From Neobacillus massiliamazoniensis (lineage in GTDB: Bacteria; Bacillota; Bacilli; Bacillales; Cytobacillaceae), in assembly GCF_001048695.1 (NCBI RefSeq), contig NZ_CVRB01000002.1, positions 496,001 through 560,000 of the forward strand: a stretch of DNA of 64,000 nt, written 5' to 3'. A program made the translations under genes and the position numbers. Below, piece by piece: positions 1 to 9,211 of this stretch. A model generated the notes under the pieces. It made no database searches, had not been told where the DNA came from, and saw only the letters and a list, made by a program, of their open reading frames with translations. The first letter of the stretch is position 1, and each line of letters begins with the position of its first letter.

Positions 1-81
1 TTGATGTTGTTTTTTGTAAAAAGAAAACTAGAGTTAATATCAATTTCTCAGGTATTGGTGACTGAAATCATTTTGAATTTT

Positions 82-458
82 ATGTGCCGTTTTGGCTGGG
101 ATATATGCCGTTCCATCTCGAGCACCCATTTTATCCATTAAAAAGAGCCCCATTTATTAATTTAGGAGCTCTTTTTCTAGATTTTCACCTGCAAAAAAAC
201 CGATATGTGCCATTTTTGATTTTTATGTGCCGTTTTGAGCGGGATATGTGCCGTTTTTCGATTTTATGTGCCGTTTTTCAAATTTATGTGCCATTTCATC
301 TCGAGCACCCTTTTTATCCATTAAAAAGAGCCCCGTTTATTAATTTAAGAGCTCGTTTTCTAGATTTTCACCTGTAAAAAAACCGATATGTGCCATTTTT
401 TACTTTTATGTGCCATTTTGACCGGGATATGTGCCGTTTTTCAAATTTATGTGCCATT
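82..458. repeat. duplicated 183-bp repeat with 20-21-bp phased ATGTGCC words
   Basis: The word ATGTGCC (once ATATGCC) starts at 82, 103, then 205, 225, 246, 266, 286, then 388, 408, 429, 449. Spacing inside a block is 20 or 21 bp, two DNA helical turns. The whole block recurs at exactly 183 bp (205 to 388, 225 to 408, 246 to 429, 266 to 449). Between blocks lies a conserved stretch starting CCATCTCGAGCACC. It contains an AAAAAGAGC / GCTCTTTTTC hairpin, intact in the first copy and degraded in the second. Short open frames across this region only reflect the repeats. The array lies downstream of the nitrilase gene. Function unknown. Confidence 0.85.
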
Positions 459-488
459 TCATCTCGAGCACCAATCTCAATTAGATTA

Positions 489-1352
489 TTAAATAGAATT
501 ATATGGCTCATACCTTCTATAAAGATCTCCACGACGAGTTCGATCTTTAAATGTAGTTGCTGCACCATGTTTTCGATTCAAGTAGAGCTCATCGATATTT
601 ACCGTTCCAGTAATAACAGTGTGTTTATTAGGCTCTGCTTCGATAATTATTCCATTCTCTGGCCATGCAGCGTCACATGGACTTATTATCGATGCACTCC
701 CATATCCATTTGGTAGGGGATCGCCTGGCTCACCAACAATGGGACAATGAACAAAATATACTTGATTTTCAATGGCGCGTGCATGTCCACAATGGCGTAC
801 TCGCCAAAATCCAGCCTCGGTAAAGGTAAATGAAGGACAGAAAAGGATATCTGCTCCATTTACACTTAATATCCTTGAGATTTCAGGGATCTCTGCTTCA
901 TAACAAATGGCCAAACCAATCTTGACTGGTCCTATAGAATATACTTCAAGATCGTTTCCCTCAGCTATTTGCCAACTAGCCTCTGCAGGAAAAATATGCG
1001 TTTTTTTATGTTCAATATATGAACCATCTTTATCAAAAATATAAGAAATATTGTAATAATTGTTTTCACGACGTTCAAGATGTGATCCTGCAATGATAAT
1101 CTGTTTTCTTCTTTTGGAAATAGAGCTAAAAAGATCTTTATACTGCCCAGAATATTTATCAATTTTCGATAATGAAGAAATATCAGTTTGATTAAAGCTA
1201 GCGAATAAACCAATAGTTAAAAGCTCAGGAAAAATAACGTAGTCCGAGTCTTCCGGAACTTGATTTATTAATTCTTCAACTTGTTTCTGAAAGGCATCAA
1301 AAGATGGTGATTTCTGGATACGAAATTGGCAAGCAGAAATTTTTACATCCAA
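489..1352 (-). CDS. carbon-nitrogen hydrolase (nitrilase superfamily amidase)
   Basis: A 287-residue hydrolase of the nitrilase/omega-amidase superfamily, which cleaves C-N bonds of amides, nitriles or N-carbamoyl compounds through a Cys thioester. The Glu-Lys-Cys triad is visible: E43 in FPELLT, K117 in KKTHIF and C150 in AICYEAE. It has no signal peptide, so it should be cytoplasmic. The start is TTG with GGGGG seven bases upstream. It is the last gene of a leftward cluster behind a sodium symporter, which suggests that it acts on an imported amide, ureide or carbamoyl substrate. The exact substrate cannot be read from the sequence. Family assignment is secure; specificity is open. Confidence 0.85.
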   Translation of the reverse strand: MDVKISACQFRIQKSPSFDAFQKQVEELINQVPEDSDYVIFPELLTIGLFASFNQTDISSLSKIDKYSGQYKDLFSSISKRRKQIIIAGSHLERRENNYYNISYIFDKDGSYIEHKKTHIFPAEASWQIAEGNDLEVYSIGPVKIGLAICYEAEIPEISRILSVNGADILFCPSFTFTEAGFWRVRHCGHARAIENQVYFVHCPIVGEPGDPLPNGYGSASIISPCDAAWPENGIIIEAEPNKHTVITGTVNIDELYLNRKHGAATTFKDRTRRGDLYRRYEPYNSI

Positions 1353-1387
1353 TACTATACCCCCAAATAGATTTTGTTGTTATGACA

Positions 1388-2869
1388 TTAACTTGTCTTT
1401 ACTTGAGTCAATTGTTCCTTTTCTATCGGAATATTTTTAGTAGCTATACTAACAATGATGGTAATGACAATATTTATTAATAATGCTATTGCTCCTGTGC
1501 TGATGTCGTTAATAGTGTGTGAGACAGTTGGAAAAAAGGTTGCGATTTTTATATTAAAAATCGTAGCATACAATACAATGAGTACTCCTGTAACAATTCC
1601 TGTCATTGCGCCATATTTATTTATAAAATTATTTTTGGAAAAGCTAAAGAAAAATGCTGGTGCTAATTGTGTGATCAGACTATATGACATGATGTTTAAC
1701 AGTGCAAGTGCTCCCCCACCAGATATAGTGAAGATTAAAGCAGTCAAAGAAAGGAGAATGATGAATAGTTTCGAGGCAATTAATTGTTGCTTTTCGCTAG
1801 CTTTTGGAACAATGACTTTGTAAAAACTTTTTGTTAAGCCAACAGATGCAGACATTAGCATAACAGATGCTGGTACTAAAGCCGTTAGTAAACCAGCTGC
1901 TCCAACTATCCCAACGACCCAAGGATCAAATGTTTTAATAGATAATCTTAAAAGAGAAAGATCTCCAGCTGCGCCTTGTAAACCAGGGATTTGTACGATA
2001 GCTGAAAAGCCAATAAAAAAAACAAACAGTAATAATATGGTGTATAAAGGTAGGGTAATTGCATTTTTGCGAAGTGCTTTTTCACCATTTGCTGAGAAAA
2101 CGACAGTGAAAGAAGTCGGTAATAAATAAAAACCGATTGCATTTAAAAGGATAGTAGAGATAAACCACGGTACACTTAGTCCCTGACCGGCCAACGTTAA
2201 CATTTCAGGTTTAACAGACTGAACAGACTCAAACATTTGCTGAATCCCGCCAAAATAGTGGATAGGGATGTATAGGCCTAAAAAAATAACTACTCCCAAA
2301 ATCATAATATCTTTAATCACAGCTGTCCATGCTGAGCCATGGATACCAGAGACTATTACATATGTTGTAATAACTATTGCACCAATTACACTTGCAGCCA
2401 CTGGTGAAATAGCTCCGTAAGAGGCTTCTGAAACAATGATCCCTAACCCTTTCATTTGTATACAAATATATGGGATAATCGCTAAACTTCCCACAATAGC
2501 TACTATAATCCCCATTGTACGACTATCATATTTAGCTGCAAAATAGTCAGGTTGTGAAAGAATACCATTTTCTTTACCGTATCTCCAAATTTTTGGTGCA
2601 ATCCAATAAGATAGTACATATGCCAGAAATATATACGTAGGCACATAATATGCAGCAGCCCCTTTTGAATATGCCCAGCCACTTCCTCCTAGAAAAGTAA
2701 AAGTCGTATAAACCTCACCGGCTATTAATAGAAATACGAACAAGGCTCCAAAACTTCTGCCACCAACTGCAAATTGCTGCAAATTCATATTTTTCCCTTT
2801 ACTCGCTGATATCCCTAAATAAAGAGCTAGGATTAAGAAAATGAAAATAATAAATAATGATATATTCAT
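1388..2869 (-). CDS. sodium:solute symporter (SSS family)
   Basis: A 493-residue multi-pass membrane protein of the solute:sodium symporter family (PutP/PanF type), with about 13 hydrophobic segments. The N-terminal part has the typical GGRSFG and a GEVYTTFTFLG stretch after the first helices. It should import an organic solute with sodium. Its ATG overlaps the stop of the upstream 66-residue membrane protein (ATGA-type overlap), so the two are translationally coupled. DUF3311-like protein plus SSS transporter is a recurrent pair in bacilli. The nitrilase gene follows after 35 bp. Substrate unknown; an amide or amino-acid derivative is an inference from the neighbours. Confidence 0.9.
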   Translation of the reverse strand: MNISLFIIFIFLILALYLGISASKGKNMNLQQFAVGGRSFGALFVFLLIAGEVYTTFTFLGGSGWAYSKGAAAYYVPTYIFLAYVLSYWIAPKIWRYGKENGILSQPDYFAAKYDSRTMGIIVAIVGSLAIIPYICIQMKGLGIIVSEASYGAISPVAASVIGAIVITTYVIVSGIHGSAWTAVIKDIMILGVVIFLGLYIPIHYFGGIQQMFESVQSVKPEMLTLAGQGLSVPWFISTILLNAIGFYLLPTSFTVVFSANGEKALRKNAITLPLYTILLLFVFFIGFSAIVQIPGLQGAAGDLSLLRLSIKTFDPWVVGIVGAAGLLTALVPASVMLMSASVGLTKSFYKVIVPKASEKQQLIASKLFIILLSLTALIFTISGGGALALLNIMSYSLITQLAPAFFFSFSKNNFINKYGAMTGIVTGVLIVLYATIFNIKIATFFPTVSHTINDISTGAIALLINIVITIIVSIATKNIPIEKEQLTQVKTS

Positions 2870-3066
2870 TTTGTCTCACTCCCTTGATTATCAGGATCAA
2901 ACTTATAAATAATAGTTAAAATAACCGAGGAAAATACCATCCAAAATACAATCCAAAATAAAAGAAAAGGCATTCCTAACACGTAAGGCTCTATTTTATT
3001 TGCAAATGGCAAGAATCCTACAACCCCTATAAAAGGTATTAGAAGTAAGAGTTTAATATATTTCAA
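2866..3066 (-). CDS. small DUF3311-like membrane protein
   Basis: A 66-residue protein with two hydrophobic helices (about residues 5-20 and 30-55) and a short charged C-terminus, KFDPDNQGSETK. Proteins of this size and layout (DUF3311 type) are commonly encoded directly before SSS-family symporters and probably act as a small accessory subunit. The stop codon overlaps the symporter start. The gene begins a unit separate from the upstream amidohydrolase, because a strong hairpin lies between them. Confidence 0.75.
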   Translation of the reverse strand: MKYIKLLLLIPFIGVVGFLPFANKIEPYVLGMPFLLFWIVFWMVFSSVILTIIYKFDPDNQGSETK

Positions 3067-3126
3067 AATATGCCCGACCTCCTATTTCATTGTTTGAATT
3101 TGTATGGATTAAGAACAAATATTATA

Positions 3127-3173
3127 AAAGGATTTGTTAATAGATTAATGTAAAATTTATTAACAAATCCTTT
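3127..3173. terminator. 16-bp perfect hairpin, probable bidirectional terminator
   Basis: Arms at 3127-3142 and 3158-3173 are perfectly complementary over 16 bp (AAAGGATTTGTTAATA and its complement) around a 15-nt AT-rich loop. A TTTTATAAT tract follows on the minus strand. It sits just after the amidohydrolase stop and upstream of the membrane protein/symporter unit. Confidence 0.7.
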
Positions 3174-3183
3174 GTTATTAGAT

Positions 3184-4809
3184 CTAATTTTTCATCATTA
3201 ATTCATTTTCCCTTTGATAGACAATTTCTCCATCAATAATCGTTGCCTCTACTTTCAAATCCTTAATACGGTCTGGTTTAGCTCGTAAAATACTTTCATT
3301 TAAAACAACTAAATCAGCTAATTTCCCCACCTCTAGGCTGCCTTTAATATCTTCTTCAAAACTTGCATAAGCACCATTCCATGTGTAAAGTTTAATAGCT
3401 TCTAATACACTAATGGATTGATTAGTGCCAACTTCGGCCCCAAATTGGCTTTTTCTATTAACTGCAGTATGAATTCCTAATAAAGGGTTAAAATCAGTAA
3501 CCGGCGCATCTGAACTACCTGCAGCAATAATACCTTTATCAATATAATCACGAGCAGCGTACATATAATTAACACGTTCACCATAATTGTGAACATATAT
3601 CTCGCCATATTCATATGGAAATGGTGGGTTTGGAATAGGGATAATTTCAAGTTGTTTCATTCTTTCTTGTAAATCTGGGGTTGAAATCCCGGCATGTTCG
3701 ATTCGATGACGGTGATTTTTCCTTGGAGATTCTTTTAACGCTCTTTCTACGCAATTTAAATACATTTCAATGGCTTTATCACCTTGAGCGTGTACGGTAA
3801 TTTGATAGCCCTTTTTATGTGCTTCACCTAAAACTTTGTATATTTCTTCCTCACTATAATAAAGAATTCCGGATTTGGTAGGATCGCTGGAGTATGGTTC
3901 TCGAGTTGCAATCGTTGGACCAGAGCTGCTTCCATCTAAAAATATTTTAGCCGGCCCGACTCTAAATTTCTCATCCCCTGTACCAGTGACGATCCCTGCA
4001 TTCATCATTTTATTTACAAATTTATCGGACTCATTTATAGTACCAATTATTGCATATACCCGAACACGGATTTCTTTGTTTTTTATAGCTGTTTGTAACA
4101 AACGATAACTATTAGAATCAGAAGTACCTGCTTCATGAATACTCGTGATACCACCTGAAATGAAGTGATCCGATGCGATTTTAACAGCTTTCATAAGTTC
4201 AGCATCTGTATAGCTCGCAACCTCATTCATCTTCATATTTGCAGCTTCAAATAATTTACCTGTAAGGTCCCCATGCTCATTTTTTTCAATTATTCCACCT
4301 TGAGGATTCGGTGTATTTTCGTCAAATCCAGCCTTCTCCATTGCTGCTGTGTTTACGATACAGATATGTCCACATGTACGAGAAATGATGATTGGATGAT
4401 CAGTAGAAATTGCATCAAGCTCAGCAATCGTTGGATACCGCTTTTCCATTATCGTGGTTTCATTAAACCCCCATGCTCTTATCCATTCACCTTTTGGAGT
4501 TACTAATGCTTTTTTCTTAAGATCATTCAGCAAAGCTGCAACAGAGTCGATGTGACTTTCTTTACAACTGATATTCAACTGATTAACCCCATATAAAATC
4601 AGGTGTAGGTGAGAGTCAATAAATCCAGGAAGAAGGGATTTTCCTGCTAAGTCAATGACTTCAGTCTCCTCCCCAATAAAATCCTTCATTTCTAAATTTG
4701 AACCAACTCCAATTATACGATTATCCTTTATTGCTACAGATTCTACTATTGAATTTTGTTTGTCTGCTGTAATAACTTCACCATTGATAAATACTAGATT
4801 AGCTTTCAT
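3184..4809 (-). CDS. metal-dependent amidohydrolase, YtcJ type (amidohydrolase family 3)
   Basis: A 541-residue protein of the amidohydrolase superfamily, similar in size and layout to B. subtilis YtcJ. The N-terminal beta-sandwich is followed by the metal-binding FIDSHLHL motif (H67, H69). Further histidines lie in TVHAQGD and HRIEHAG, and a late aspartate in SSDAPV. The C-terminal GKLADLVVL closing strand is typical. The ATG at 4809 is chosen over the GTG six bases upstream because of its spacing from AAGGATG. No signal peptide. The cluster suggests sequential hydrolysis of an amide-containing compound together with the symporter and nitrilase, but the substrate is unknown. Confidence 0.85.
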   Translation of the reverse strand: MKANLVFINGEVITADKQNSIVESVAIKDNRIIGVGSNLEMKDFIGEETEVIDLAGKSLLPGFIDSHLHLILYGVNQLNISCKESHIDSVAALLNDLKKKALVTPKGEWIRAWGFNETTIMEKRYPTIAELDAISTDHPIIISRTCGHICIVNTAAMEKAGFDENTPNPQGGIIEKNEHGDLTGKLFEAANMKMNEVASYTDAELMKAVKIASDHFISGGITSIHEAGTSDSNSYRLLQTAIKNKEIRVRVYAIIGTINESDKFVNKMMNAGIVTGTGDEKFRVGPAKIFLDGSSSGPTIATREPYSSDPTKSGILYYSEEEIYKVLGEAHKKGYQITVHAQGDKAIEMYLNCVERALKESPRKNHRHRIEHAGISTPDLQERMKQLEIIPIPNPPFPYEYGEIYVHNYGERVNYMYAARDYIDKGIIAAGSSDAPVTDFNPLLGIHTAVNRKSQFGAEVGTNQSISVLEAIKLYTWNGAYASFEEDIKGSLEVGKLADLVVLNESILRAKPDRIKDLKVEATIIDGEIVYQRENELMMKN

Positions 4810-4956
4810 AAACACACATCCTTCTCATATTATTTGAAAATTAAGTTAATTAATCTACTAATAATAGTATTATTTTATTAAAGCGCTGTCATTAAACAGT
4901 TGGTAAGATTTTTTTCAAGAGCTATTTCACAATCCGTAAAAAATATAAAAGTAAAC

Positions 4957-4988
4957 AAGGGCTACCTCACAAGTAGAGGCAGCCCTTT
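4957..4988 (-). terminator. intrinsic terminator after the alkaline phosphatase gene
   Basis: On the minus strand AAGGGCTGCCTC pairs with GAGGTAGCCCTT (one G-T pair) around a short loop, 26 bp after the phosphatase stop. A T-rich tail (GTTTACTTTT) follows. Confidence 0.75.
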
Positions 4989-5013
4989 TAATCTTTATCT
5001 TTATTTTCCTTTA

Positions 5014-6345
5014 TTAATCCATAATCTGAAATAGAATCTTAGCAATATCACTGTTTTCCATTCTTCCACTAAACATATGCCTATTTAGACCATACGCATA
5101 GATTGGAACATCCTCACCTGTATGCCCTTTTGTTGTCCAGCCTGTACTGGAGTAGTGATTGATGATGTCGATGAGCGTTTGCCGTGTATTTTCTACTCCC
5201 ATTTCTAATGTGGATTGAATGTTTTTCAAGTCCTCTTCTTGAAGAGGAAAATGCATGTAATTCTTTAACGTTGTTAGATCTTTTGTTTCGTGCAAACGGC
5301 TTGCAATAACAAACGGTGTAGAAGTGATGGATTTAATCACACTTGGATTCCATTTATGGTTGCCATCACGATCGATACTCATCCCTCCAGTTGAGTGATC
5401 AGCCGTCGCAATAACAATCGTATCCTCTCTACCTAGTGCGAATTGAATCGCTTCTTTAAAAGCTGCTTCAAAGTCTTTAACCTCGCTCATTGCTCCTACA
5501 ATATCATTGTCATGCCCTGCCCAATCAATTTGACTTCCTTCCACTAAAAGAAAAAATCCATTTGGATTTTGCTTCAAGCGCTTTAGTGCAGCAATTGTCA
5601 TTTGCGATAGTGACGGGATCGTTGGATCACGATCAATTTGTTTCGGGAGTTCAATCGGTGCAAATAATCCTAGTAGCTGCTTATTCTTATTCGTGACTAG
5701 CTCGTGTAAATTTGTCACATAGCCATATTCATTTTTTACAAATTCTTCGATTAAATTTCGGTCATCTCGGCAGAAATAAGAGGTTCCGCCCCCGAGCATC
5801 ACATCTATTTTATTTTTACCATCGATTCGTTCATCGAGATAATTATCGGCAATTCGATTATATTGCTCTCTAGATTCATTGTGTGCAGCAAACGCTGCAA
5901 GTGTTGCGTGATTGATTTGACTTGTCCCAACTAGGCCAGTAGATTTCCCACGAAATTTAGCATATTCTAAAACGGTGGGGACGGCTTGTTTATTTATGTT
6001 CAAGCCAATCGCTCCGTTAAAGGTTTTAAAACCGGTTGATAAAGCTGTTCCTGCAGCTGCAGAATCAGTAATATTACTTTCACTATCTAGAGAATAGGTA
6101 GATTGGGAGCCAACAAAGTATTGATCAAATATTGTGGGATTCATGATCCCTTTTTGGGAATCATGATTAAAATAACGGAGACCAGTCGTATAAGAAAACC
6201 CCATCCCATCGCCGATGAGGAAAATCACATTTTTTACTTTCTTCGTTCTATTGAAATGATTTTGAATGATAGGATTAGATTGAATGAAAGGATTCAAACT
6301 AAAATCATGTTGCAGAACGGTGGAATTGAACAAAGATAACAGCAC
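5014..6345 (-). CDS. alkaline phosphatase
   Basis: A 443-residue alkaline phosphatase of the PhoA/PhoB type. Visible active-site motifs are NVIFLIGDGMG (metal ligand D46), TDSAAAGTALS (nucleophile S95), EGSQIDWAGHDND and ATADHSTGG. It should release phosphate from organic phosphomonoesters. The annotated GTG start gives no convincing Sec signal peptide, although these enzymes are normally exported. The few codons upstream, before an in-frame TAA, read RIKRKV, like the n-region of a signal peptide without a start codon. TTG at 6333 is another possible start. It lies downstream of the phosphonate genes, but I see no Pho box directly in front of it. Confidence 0.9.
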   Translation of the reverse strand: MLLSLFNSTVLQHDFSLNPFIQSNPIIQNHFNRTKKVKNVIFLIGDGMGFSYTTGLRYFNHDSQKGIMNPTIFDQYFVGSQSTYSLDSESNITDSAAAGTALSTGFKTFNGAIGLNINKQAVPTVLEYAKFRGKSTGLVGTSQINHATLAAFAAHNESREQYNRIADNYLDERIDGKNKIDVMLGGGTSYFCRDDRNLIEEFVKNEYGYVTNLHELVTNKNKQLLGLFAPIELPKQIDRDPTIPSLSQMTIAALKRLKQNPNGFFLLVEGSQIDWAGHDNDIVGAMSEVKDFEAAFKEAIQFALGREDTIVIATADHSTGGMSIDRDGNHKWNPSVIKSITSTPFVIASRLHETKDLTTLKNYMHFPLQEEDLKNIQSTLEMGVENTRQTLIDIINHYSSTGWTTKGHTGEDVPIYAYGLNRHMFSGRMENSDIAKILFQIMD

Positions 6346-6537
6346 CTTTCTTTTTATCCTTAATTACTGTTTTATTCTGAGCTTTCCATGTTTATGAAAT
6401 GAACAGAATTAACTATTTATATTTCATATATAACATAAAAAAAGGGTAATCATGCTTGGAATACAACAATTTTACAAAAACTCTAAAAATTCTTAATAAT
6501 TCGAATGAAATTGGATATAAGACATAGGAATAAAATG
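6346..6537. other. phosphatase upstream region
   Basis: AT-rich sequence upstream of the leftward phosphatase gene, with TATATTTCATATATAA-like stretches that could hold a promoter. I looked for TTAACA-type repeats at 11-bp spacing and found none. No gene seen. Confidence 0.4.
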
Positions 6538-6577
6538 AAAAAGCCTCTGCAAATATGTGTTGCAGGAGCTTTTTTTA
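6538..6577. terminator. bidirectional intrinsic terminator ending the phn import operon
   Basis: AAAAAGCCTCTGCAA and TTGCAGGAGCTTTTTTT form a stem with A and T runs on both sides, so it can work in either direction. It lies about 115 bp past the second phnE gene. The stretch between it and the phnE stop shows nothing else. Confidence 0.8.
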
Positions 6578-6690
6578 TTAATGTTAGGAACTCATTATAC
6601 AATCTGAAATGGATCCCAGTACTTCATAAATCATTTAACAATTTGACTTCATTACTGTCTTTTCTGCTATCACACGAAAAAGCCTTTCGA

Positions 6691-7551
6691 TTATAATCCT
6701 GTTTTTAAGTTTCTTTTTACTTTAGTAGCTCCGAGCTCGAGTACAATGGCAATTATTAGGATGAAATAGGTAATCACACCCACTTCTCTAATATCATAAT
6801 AAAATCCACTTGCCATGAACATGTCGTATCCAATCCCGCCTGCACCTGCAGCAGCCCCCATTGCAACGGCGACAGCAAAGTTAATTTCAAAGCGTAAGAA
6901 AGTCCATGAGATTAAATAGGTGATGGTTGATGGAATAACAGCCTGAAAGACAATTTGCCACCAATTAGCTCCGCTTGCTCTCAGTGCTTCCATTAATCCT
7001 TCATCCACTTCCTCAAATGCCTCGGAGTAAGCTTTAATTAAATAGCCTACAGAGTGGAATGTCATTCCAATCACTGCCGCCTCACTTCCGAGGCCGGCTG
7101 CAACTGCAAATATTAACACCCATAGGACTGTCGGTACTGACCGGATGAAGGTCACGAAACCTTTAATCACTATCGAAACTTTTTTATTTGTTAAATTCTG
7201 TGCGGCACATAACCCTAAAAACAGTGCAATAATCGCCCCGAATAACGTGGTCAGAAACCCAAGCCCTAGCGTGACCATTACCTGATAGAATGCCTTGCCA
7301 AATGTGAAATGGTTAAATTTTGGTTCAGCGAACATTGTCTTCACATTATCGATTGTCATCCCAACTGCTTTAGTAAAGTTAATATCCTTATAATCAAAAC
7401 TATAGAATCCATATATAGTTAAAATCACAAGCGAAATGAGTGTCCCTGGTATTACCAAAGAAGCTTTGTTAAACATCCTTACTTTTATGAGTTTGGGCTC
7501 CCTCACTTGCAGGTTGGGGTCAGAGTCAGCAGTTAACGATTTTACTTCCAC
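6691..7551 (-). CDS. phnE: phosphonate ABC transporter permease PhnE (second copy)
   Basis: A 286-residue inner-membrane permease with about six membrane segments. It carries the ABC EAA-type loop (EALRASGANWWQIVFQAVIPS) that contacts the ATPase. With PhnC, PhnD and the other PhnE it forms a phosphonate/phosphite importer. A longer hydrophilic N-terminus (about 30 residues) distinguishes it from the first copy. Its ATG touches the stop of the upstream phnE. Two PhnE proteins in one operon suggest a heterodimeric channel. Last gene of the operon, followed by a terminator. Confidence 0.93.
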   Translation of the reverse strand: MEVKSLTADSDPNLQVREPKLIKVRMFNKASLVIPGTLISLVILTIYGFYSFDYKDINFTKAVGMTIDNVKTMFAEPKFNHFTFGKAFYQVMVTLGLGFLTTLFGAIIALFLGLCAAQNLTNKKVSIVIKGFVTFIRSVPTVLWVLIFAVAAGLGSEAAVIGMTFHSVGYLIKAYSEAFEEVDEGLMEALRASGANWWQIVFQAVIPSTITYLISWTFLRFEINFAVAVAMGAAAGAGGIGYDMFMASGFYYDIREVGVITYFILIIAIVLELGATKVKRNLKTGL

Positions 7552-8336
7552 TATAAAATCACCCTTCTAATAAAATTTGAAACCCATTCAATTATAAAAA
7601 TCGTCAAGATAATTGCGATTACCACCAAACTTGCGCTGTGATAATCAAGATTCTTATAGTACAAATTAAATGCAAAGCCAATACCAGTACCAGTTAAAAT
7701 CCCTACTATTGCAGAATTACGGATATTGGTCTCAATCATAAACAGAATCCAGCTAATTAGCTGAGGAATAGTGGAAGGAATCACAGATTGAAAGATTATC
7801 GAGAAGTATCCCGCTCCTGTAGCTCGTAACGCTTCAACCGAACTGCTGCTAACTTCATCAATCGATTCTATAAACGCCCTTGTCATAAAACCAAAGGAGC
7901 CAAAAAACAGAGCAAAATATCCTGTTAACGCACTTTGTCCAAAAGAAAATAGCAGGATCATCGACCAAGCGGCAATATCAATGTTTCGAAATATCGTTGC
8001 GATCCCTCTGCTGATTTTACTCAAGAATGGATTGAACCCCGTAGCAGTTGAACCTGCGACCGCAAAAAAGAAGGCTAGGATGGATGCAACCGTTGTTGCT
8101 GCAATGGAAACCAAAACTGTCTGCTGTAGTTTATCCATGATATTAGGTAGTTTTTTCATTGCATTAGCGTCAGGATAAAAATTGGAAAATGACCAAACCA
8201 AGGCTTTCGGAACAGAGGAAAGGCCTTTTGCAAAATTGAATTCTGTAATGACGACTGCAATAAACGTTACTGCAGCGAGCAGTAGAATAAATACAAGGGA
8301 ACGAATCTTTTTTGTTAGAAAAACATCAGCCTGCAT
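7551..8336 (-). CDS. phnE: phosphonate ABC transporter permease PhnE (first copy)
   Basis: A 261-residue permease with about six membrane helices and the coupling loop EALRATGAGYFSIIFQSVIPS. The start ATG at 8336 follows GGGGAGG with good spacing; an upstream TTG (8354) is less likely. It overlaps the 3' end of phnC by 11 bp and is followed without a gap by the second phnE. It should be the partner half of the transport channel. Confidence 0.93.
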   Translation of the reverse strand: MQADVFLTKKIRSLVFILLLAAVTFIAVVITEFNFAKGLSSVPKALVWSFSNFYPDANAMKKLPNIMDKLQQTVLVSIAATTVASILAFFFAVAGSTATGFNPFLSKISRGIATIFRNIDIAAWSMILLFSFGQSALTGYFALFFGSFGFMTRAFIESIDEVSSSSVEALRATGAGYFSIIFQSVIPSTIPQLISWILFMIETNIRNSAIVGILTGTGIGFAFNLYYKNLDYHSASLVVIAIILTIFIIEWVSNFIRRVIL

Positions 8337-9114
8337 TTCTTCCTCCCCGTTCAAAAATCAGTTCTCCCGCTTCCGAACCATAAATTTTGTGGATCGTCTC
8401 ATCGGTCAATTCTTCAGGCGATCCGTCAAAAATCACGCTTCCCTTGTTAACCCCGATAATTCGGTCCGAATATCTTAAGGCTACATCCACCTGGTGTAAA
8501 TTAACCAAGCATGTAATACCAATGGAACTTGATATATTTTTCAGGTGATCCATAATAATTTTGGACGAATTCGGGTCAAGTGAAGCAATTGGCTCGTCAC
8601 ACAAGAGCATTTTTGGCCCTTGAATTAAGGCTCTTGCAATTCCGACACGTTGCTTTTGTCCGCCGCTCAGCTGATCGGCCCGTTTATAAATCTGCTCACC
8701 TAGTCCCAAGCCTTCGAGCAGATCCAAGGCTTTTTCCTTTTCCTGCTGATTATATATTCCGAATACACCAGCAAATGTTGATTTATAGCCTAGTCTCCCA
8801 TGAAGGACATTTTCAATCGCACTCAGTCTTTTAACAAGATTGTAGTGTTGAAAAATCATCCCGATTTTTGTTCTTAGTTTCCGCAAATCCCGATTTCCAA
8901 GAGTACATACATTTTCGCCATCAAACATGATTTCTCCGCTGCTAGCATCAATCATCCTATTGATACAGCGAAGGAGAGTTGATTTCCCTGCTCCTGATGG
9001 GCCAATAATGGAAACGAACTCTCCTTCTTTCACAGAGAAATTAACATCAGATAGCGCTTTAGTATCTTTACCATATTGCTTCGATACATTTTTCAGTTCT
9101 AAAAGCACACTCAT
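8326..9114 (-). CDS. phnC: phosphonate ABC transporter ATP-binding protein PhnC
   Basis: A 262-residue ABC ATPase with Walker A (GPSGAGKST), Q-loop, signature LSGGQKQR, Walker B (MLLCDEP) and switch His (NLHQVD). It powers the PhnD-PhnE importer. The ATG at 9114 is preceded by GGGAG at 6 nt and is preferred over an ATG at 9132, which would run into the left target duplication of a small inserted element. The region between phnD and this gene is occupied by that element, so the operon is still read through but its intergenic leader has been rearranged. Confidence 0.93.
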   Translation of the reverse strand: MSVLLELKNVSKQYGKDTKALSDVNFSVKEGEFVSIIGPSGAGKSTLLRCINRMIDASSGEIMFDGENVCTLGNRDLRKLRTKIGMIFQHYNLVKRLSAIENVLHGRLGYKSTFAGVFGIYNQQEKEKALDLLEGLGLGEQIYKRADQLSGGQKQRVGIARALIQGPKMLLCDEPIASLDPNSSKIIMDHLKNISSSIGITCLVNLHQVDVALRYSDRIIGVNKGSVIFDGSPEELTDETIHKIYGSEAGELIFERGGRNAG

Positions 9115-9134
9115 TGTTAACTCCCTTTTCATTA

Positions 9135-9211
9135 GGCTGTGTTAAACTTAGGAGTTGATTTGCGCTCCAATCAGCATAGTTTCAAAATCAACAATGCCCT
9201 TTAACACAGCC
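9135..9211. mobile_element. short MITE (77 bp) with GGCTGTGTT/AACACAGCC ends
   Basis: The element begins GGCTGTGTTAAA and ends TTTAACACAGCC. It is flanked by TTTCATTA (9127-9134) and TTTAATTA (9212-9219), an 8-bp target duplication with one mismatch. On the minus strand its interior matches both ends of the 185-bp element at 48044-48228 but lacks the GC-rich core, so it looks like an internally deleted copy. It sits between phnD and phnC. No coding capacity. Confidence 0.85.

Noticed and set aside
6346-6510. Pho box in front of the alkaline phosphatase.
   Set aside because: No two TTAACA-like hexamers at 11-bp spacing could be found, unlike in front of phnG and the PHP gene.
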